This document shows, in pieces, positions 63,279 through 64,000 of a DNA stretch of 64,000 nt. The stretch covers positions 434,001 through 498,000 of the forward strand of contig NZ_JACSCY010000002.1 of NCBI RefSeq assembly GCF_014333615.1, given 5' to 3'. The first letter of the stretch is position 1. Every line of letters begins with the position of its first letter. The stretch is from Hymenobacter citatus (lineage in GTDB: Bacteria > Bacteroidota > Bacteroidia > Cytophagales > Hymenobacteraceae). The translations under genes and the position numbers were made by a program. The notes under the pieces were generated by a model. That model searched no databases. It worked only from the letters and a program-made list of their open reading frames with translations, and had not been told where the DNA came from.

Positions 63279-64000
63279 TTATATTTCAAACACCGCCGTG
63301 CTGCGAAAATCGCCCGGCGTTTGAGCGGCGTATCGTTTAAAAAACGTACAGAAATGCGCTACATCGGCAAAGCCCAGGCTATCGGCAACCTCTGAGATGC
63401 TCCAGTTCGTTTGTCGAAGCAATAGCTTGGCTTCCTGCGTTAGGCGCTGGCTTAGCAGGGCCGTGGTGGTATGGCCGGTCGTTTCTTTTAGCACCCGATT
63501 GAGGTGGTTGATATGCACAGCCAGCTGGTCGGCATAGTCGGCGGCGGTGCGTAGGCGCAGGGGGGGCTGCGGGCTCTGACGAGGAAACTGGCGGTCCAGC
63601 AAGTCAGCAAACTGGGTCGTAACCCGCTCGGCGGCGCTGTGCGTGGCCAACCGGGCGGGCACGGGTTGCAGCTTCTGCACCAGATGAATCAATTCCCACA
63701 AATAGGTACGCAGCAGGTCGTATTTGTAGGCGTAGTTGGAAGGAAGCTCGCGCGCCATTTTGTCGAAAATCGCTTCAACTGCTACGCAATCGGCCTCGGT
63801 TGCTTCCCATACCGGGTAGGCTTCAGGTTGGAAAATAGGGAGTTCTGCCACCGCTACCCCGGTGCGGGTGGGTAACAAAAAGGCATCGTCGAAAAGGCAA
63901 CAGTAGCCCTCGGGCGTCTCCGTGAGCGGCAACCACCGGTAGGACACGCGCGGGGTTACCAGAAACAAGGTATTCGGCGCGCTGTGCGGGTCACGGTCGG
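63279..64000 (-). CDS. AraC-family transcriptional regulator (5' end outside window)
   Basis: The frame continues past the right edge: the last codons visible read DRDPHSAPNTLFLVTPRVSY, an AraC cupin-like N-terminal stretch, so the gene starts beyond 64000. The C-terminal ~100 residues hold the two HTH motifs (HTTTALLSQRLTQEAKLLLR, WSISEVADSLGFADVAHFCT, ending FKRYAAQTPGDFR). It likely controls the adjacent SDR gene. Confidence 0.88.
   Translation of the reverse strand, partial: DRDPHSAPNTLFLVTPRVSYRWLPLTETPEGYCCLFDDAFLLPTRTGVAVAELPIFQPEAYPVWEATEADCVAVEAIFDKMARELPSNYAYKYDLLRTYLWELIHLVQKLQPVPARLATHSAAERVTTQFADLLDRQFPRQSPQPPLRLRTAADYADQLAVHINHLNRVLKETTGHTTTALLSQRLTQEAKLLLRQTNWSISEVADSLGFADVAHFCTFFKRYAAQTPGDFRSTAVFEI

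Overview
The window looks like chromosome of a GC-rich Bacteroidota, most likely Hymenobacter or a close relative. Evidence: a SusC/SusD pair, promoters of the TAnnTTTG type, DUF3127 and imelysin-like/cytochrome c peroxidase proteins typical of the phylum, many lipoproteins, and long perfect hairpin terminators. The leftmost and rightmost genes are cut by the window edges. No rRNA, tRNA or CRISPR array was recognised.

Layout. 1-2.7 kb: 5' part of a large secreted endonuclease/exonuclease/phosphatase-fold nuclease. 2.8-10 kb: a minus-strand set of amide-bond-forming enzymes (ATP-grasp-like protein, class I glutamine amidotransferase, GCS2-type carboxylate-amine ligase, RimK-like ATP-grasp) with an esterase, and a divergent esterase-DinB fusion; the product is unknown. 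10-28 kb: mostly stand-alone genes, including an AlbA_2 (Schlafen-type) protein, an isoaspartyl peptidase and a cyanophycinase (a plausible cyanophycin-degrading pair), an M1 aminopeptidase, an L,D-transpeptidase, an XRE regulator behind a 31-bp perfect palindrome, an RhlE-type helicase, a Nudix hydrolase and a cytochrome c peroxidase. 28.2-37 kb: an RNA-repair island with Hen1 RNA 2'-O-methyltransferase, the three-domain kinase/phosphatase/ligase Pnkp, two different Pol-beta-type nucleotidyltransferases and a membrane-anchored unknown protein. It is split by a Y1 (IS200/RAYT-like) transposase with eight copies of its presumed REP palindrome.

37.6-62.3 kb: one large pectin/galacturonate utilisation locus. 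A LacI regulator diverges from SusC/SusD uptake genes, followed by kdgF, a pectin methylesterase-pectate lyase fusion, uxaB, uxaA, uxaC, kdgK, eda, a hexuronate transporter, an NTF2-like secreted protein, fbp, and GH28, GH105 and GH43 enzymes. Together these take polygalacturonan from outside the cell to pyruvate and glyceraldehyde-3-phosphate; fbp supports gluconeogenesis on that carbon. An SDR oxidoreductase and an AraC-type regulator close the window.

Spaces between genes are filled with several families of inverted repeats (A-F in the feature list). Some share loops or modules, some supply stop codons to genes, and one lies in frame inside the Pnkp coding sequence. This repeat ecology, the extended RNA-repair island and the amidoligase cluster are the most unusual parts of the window.
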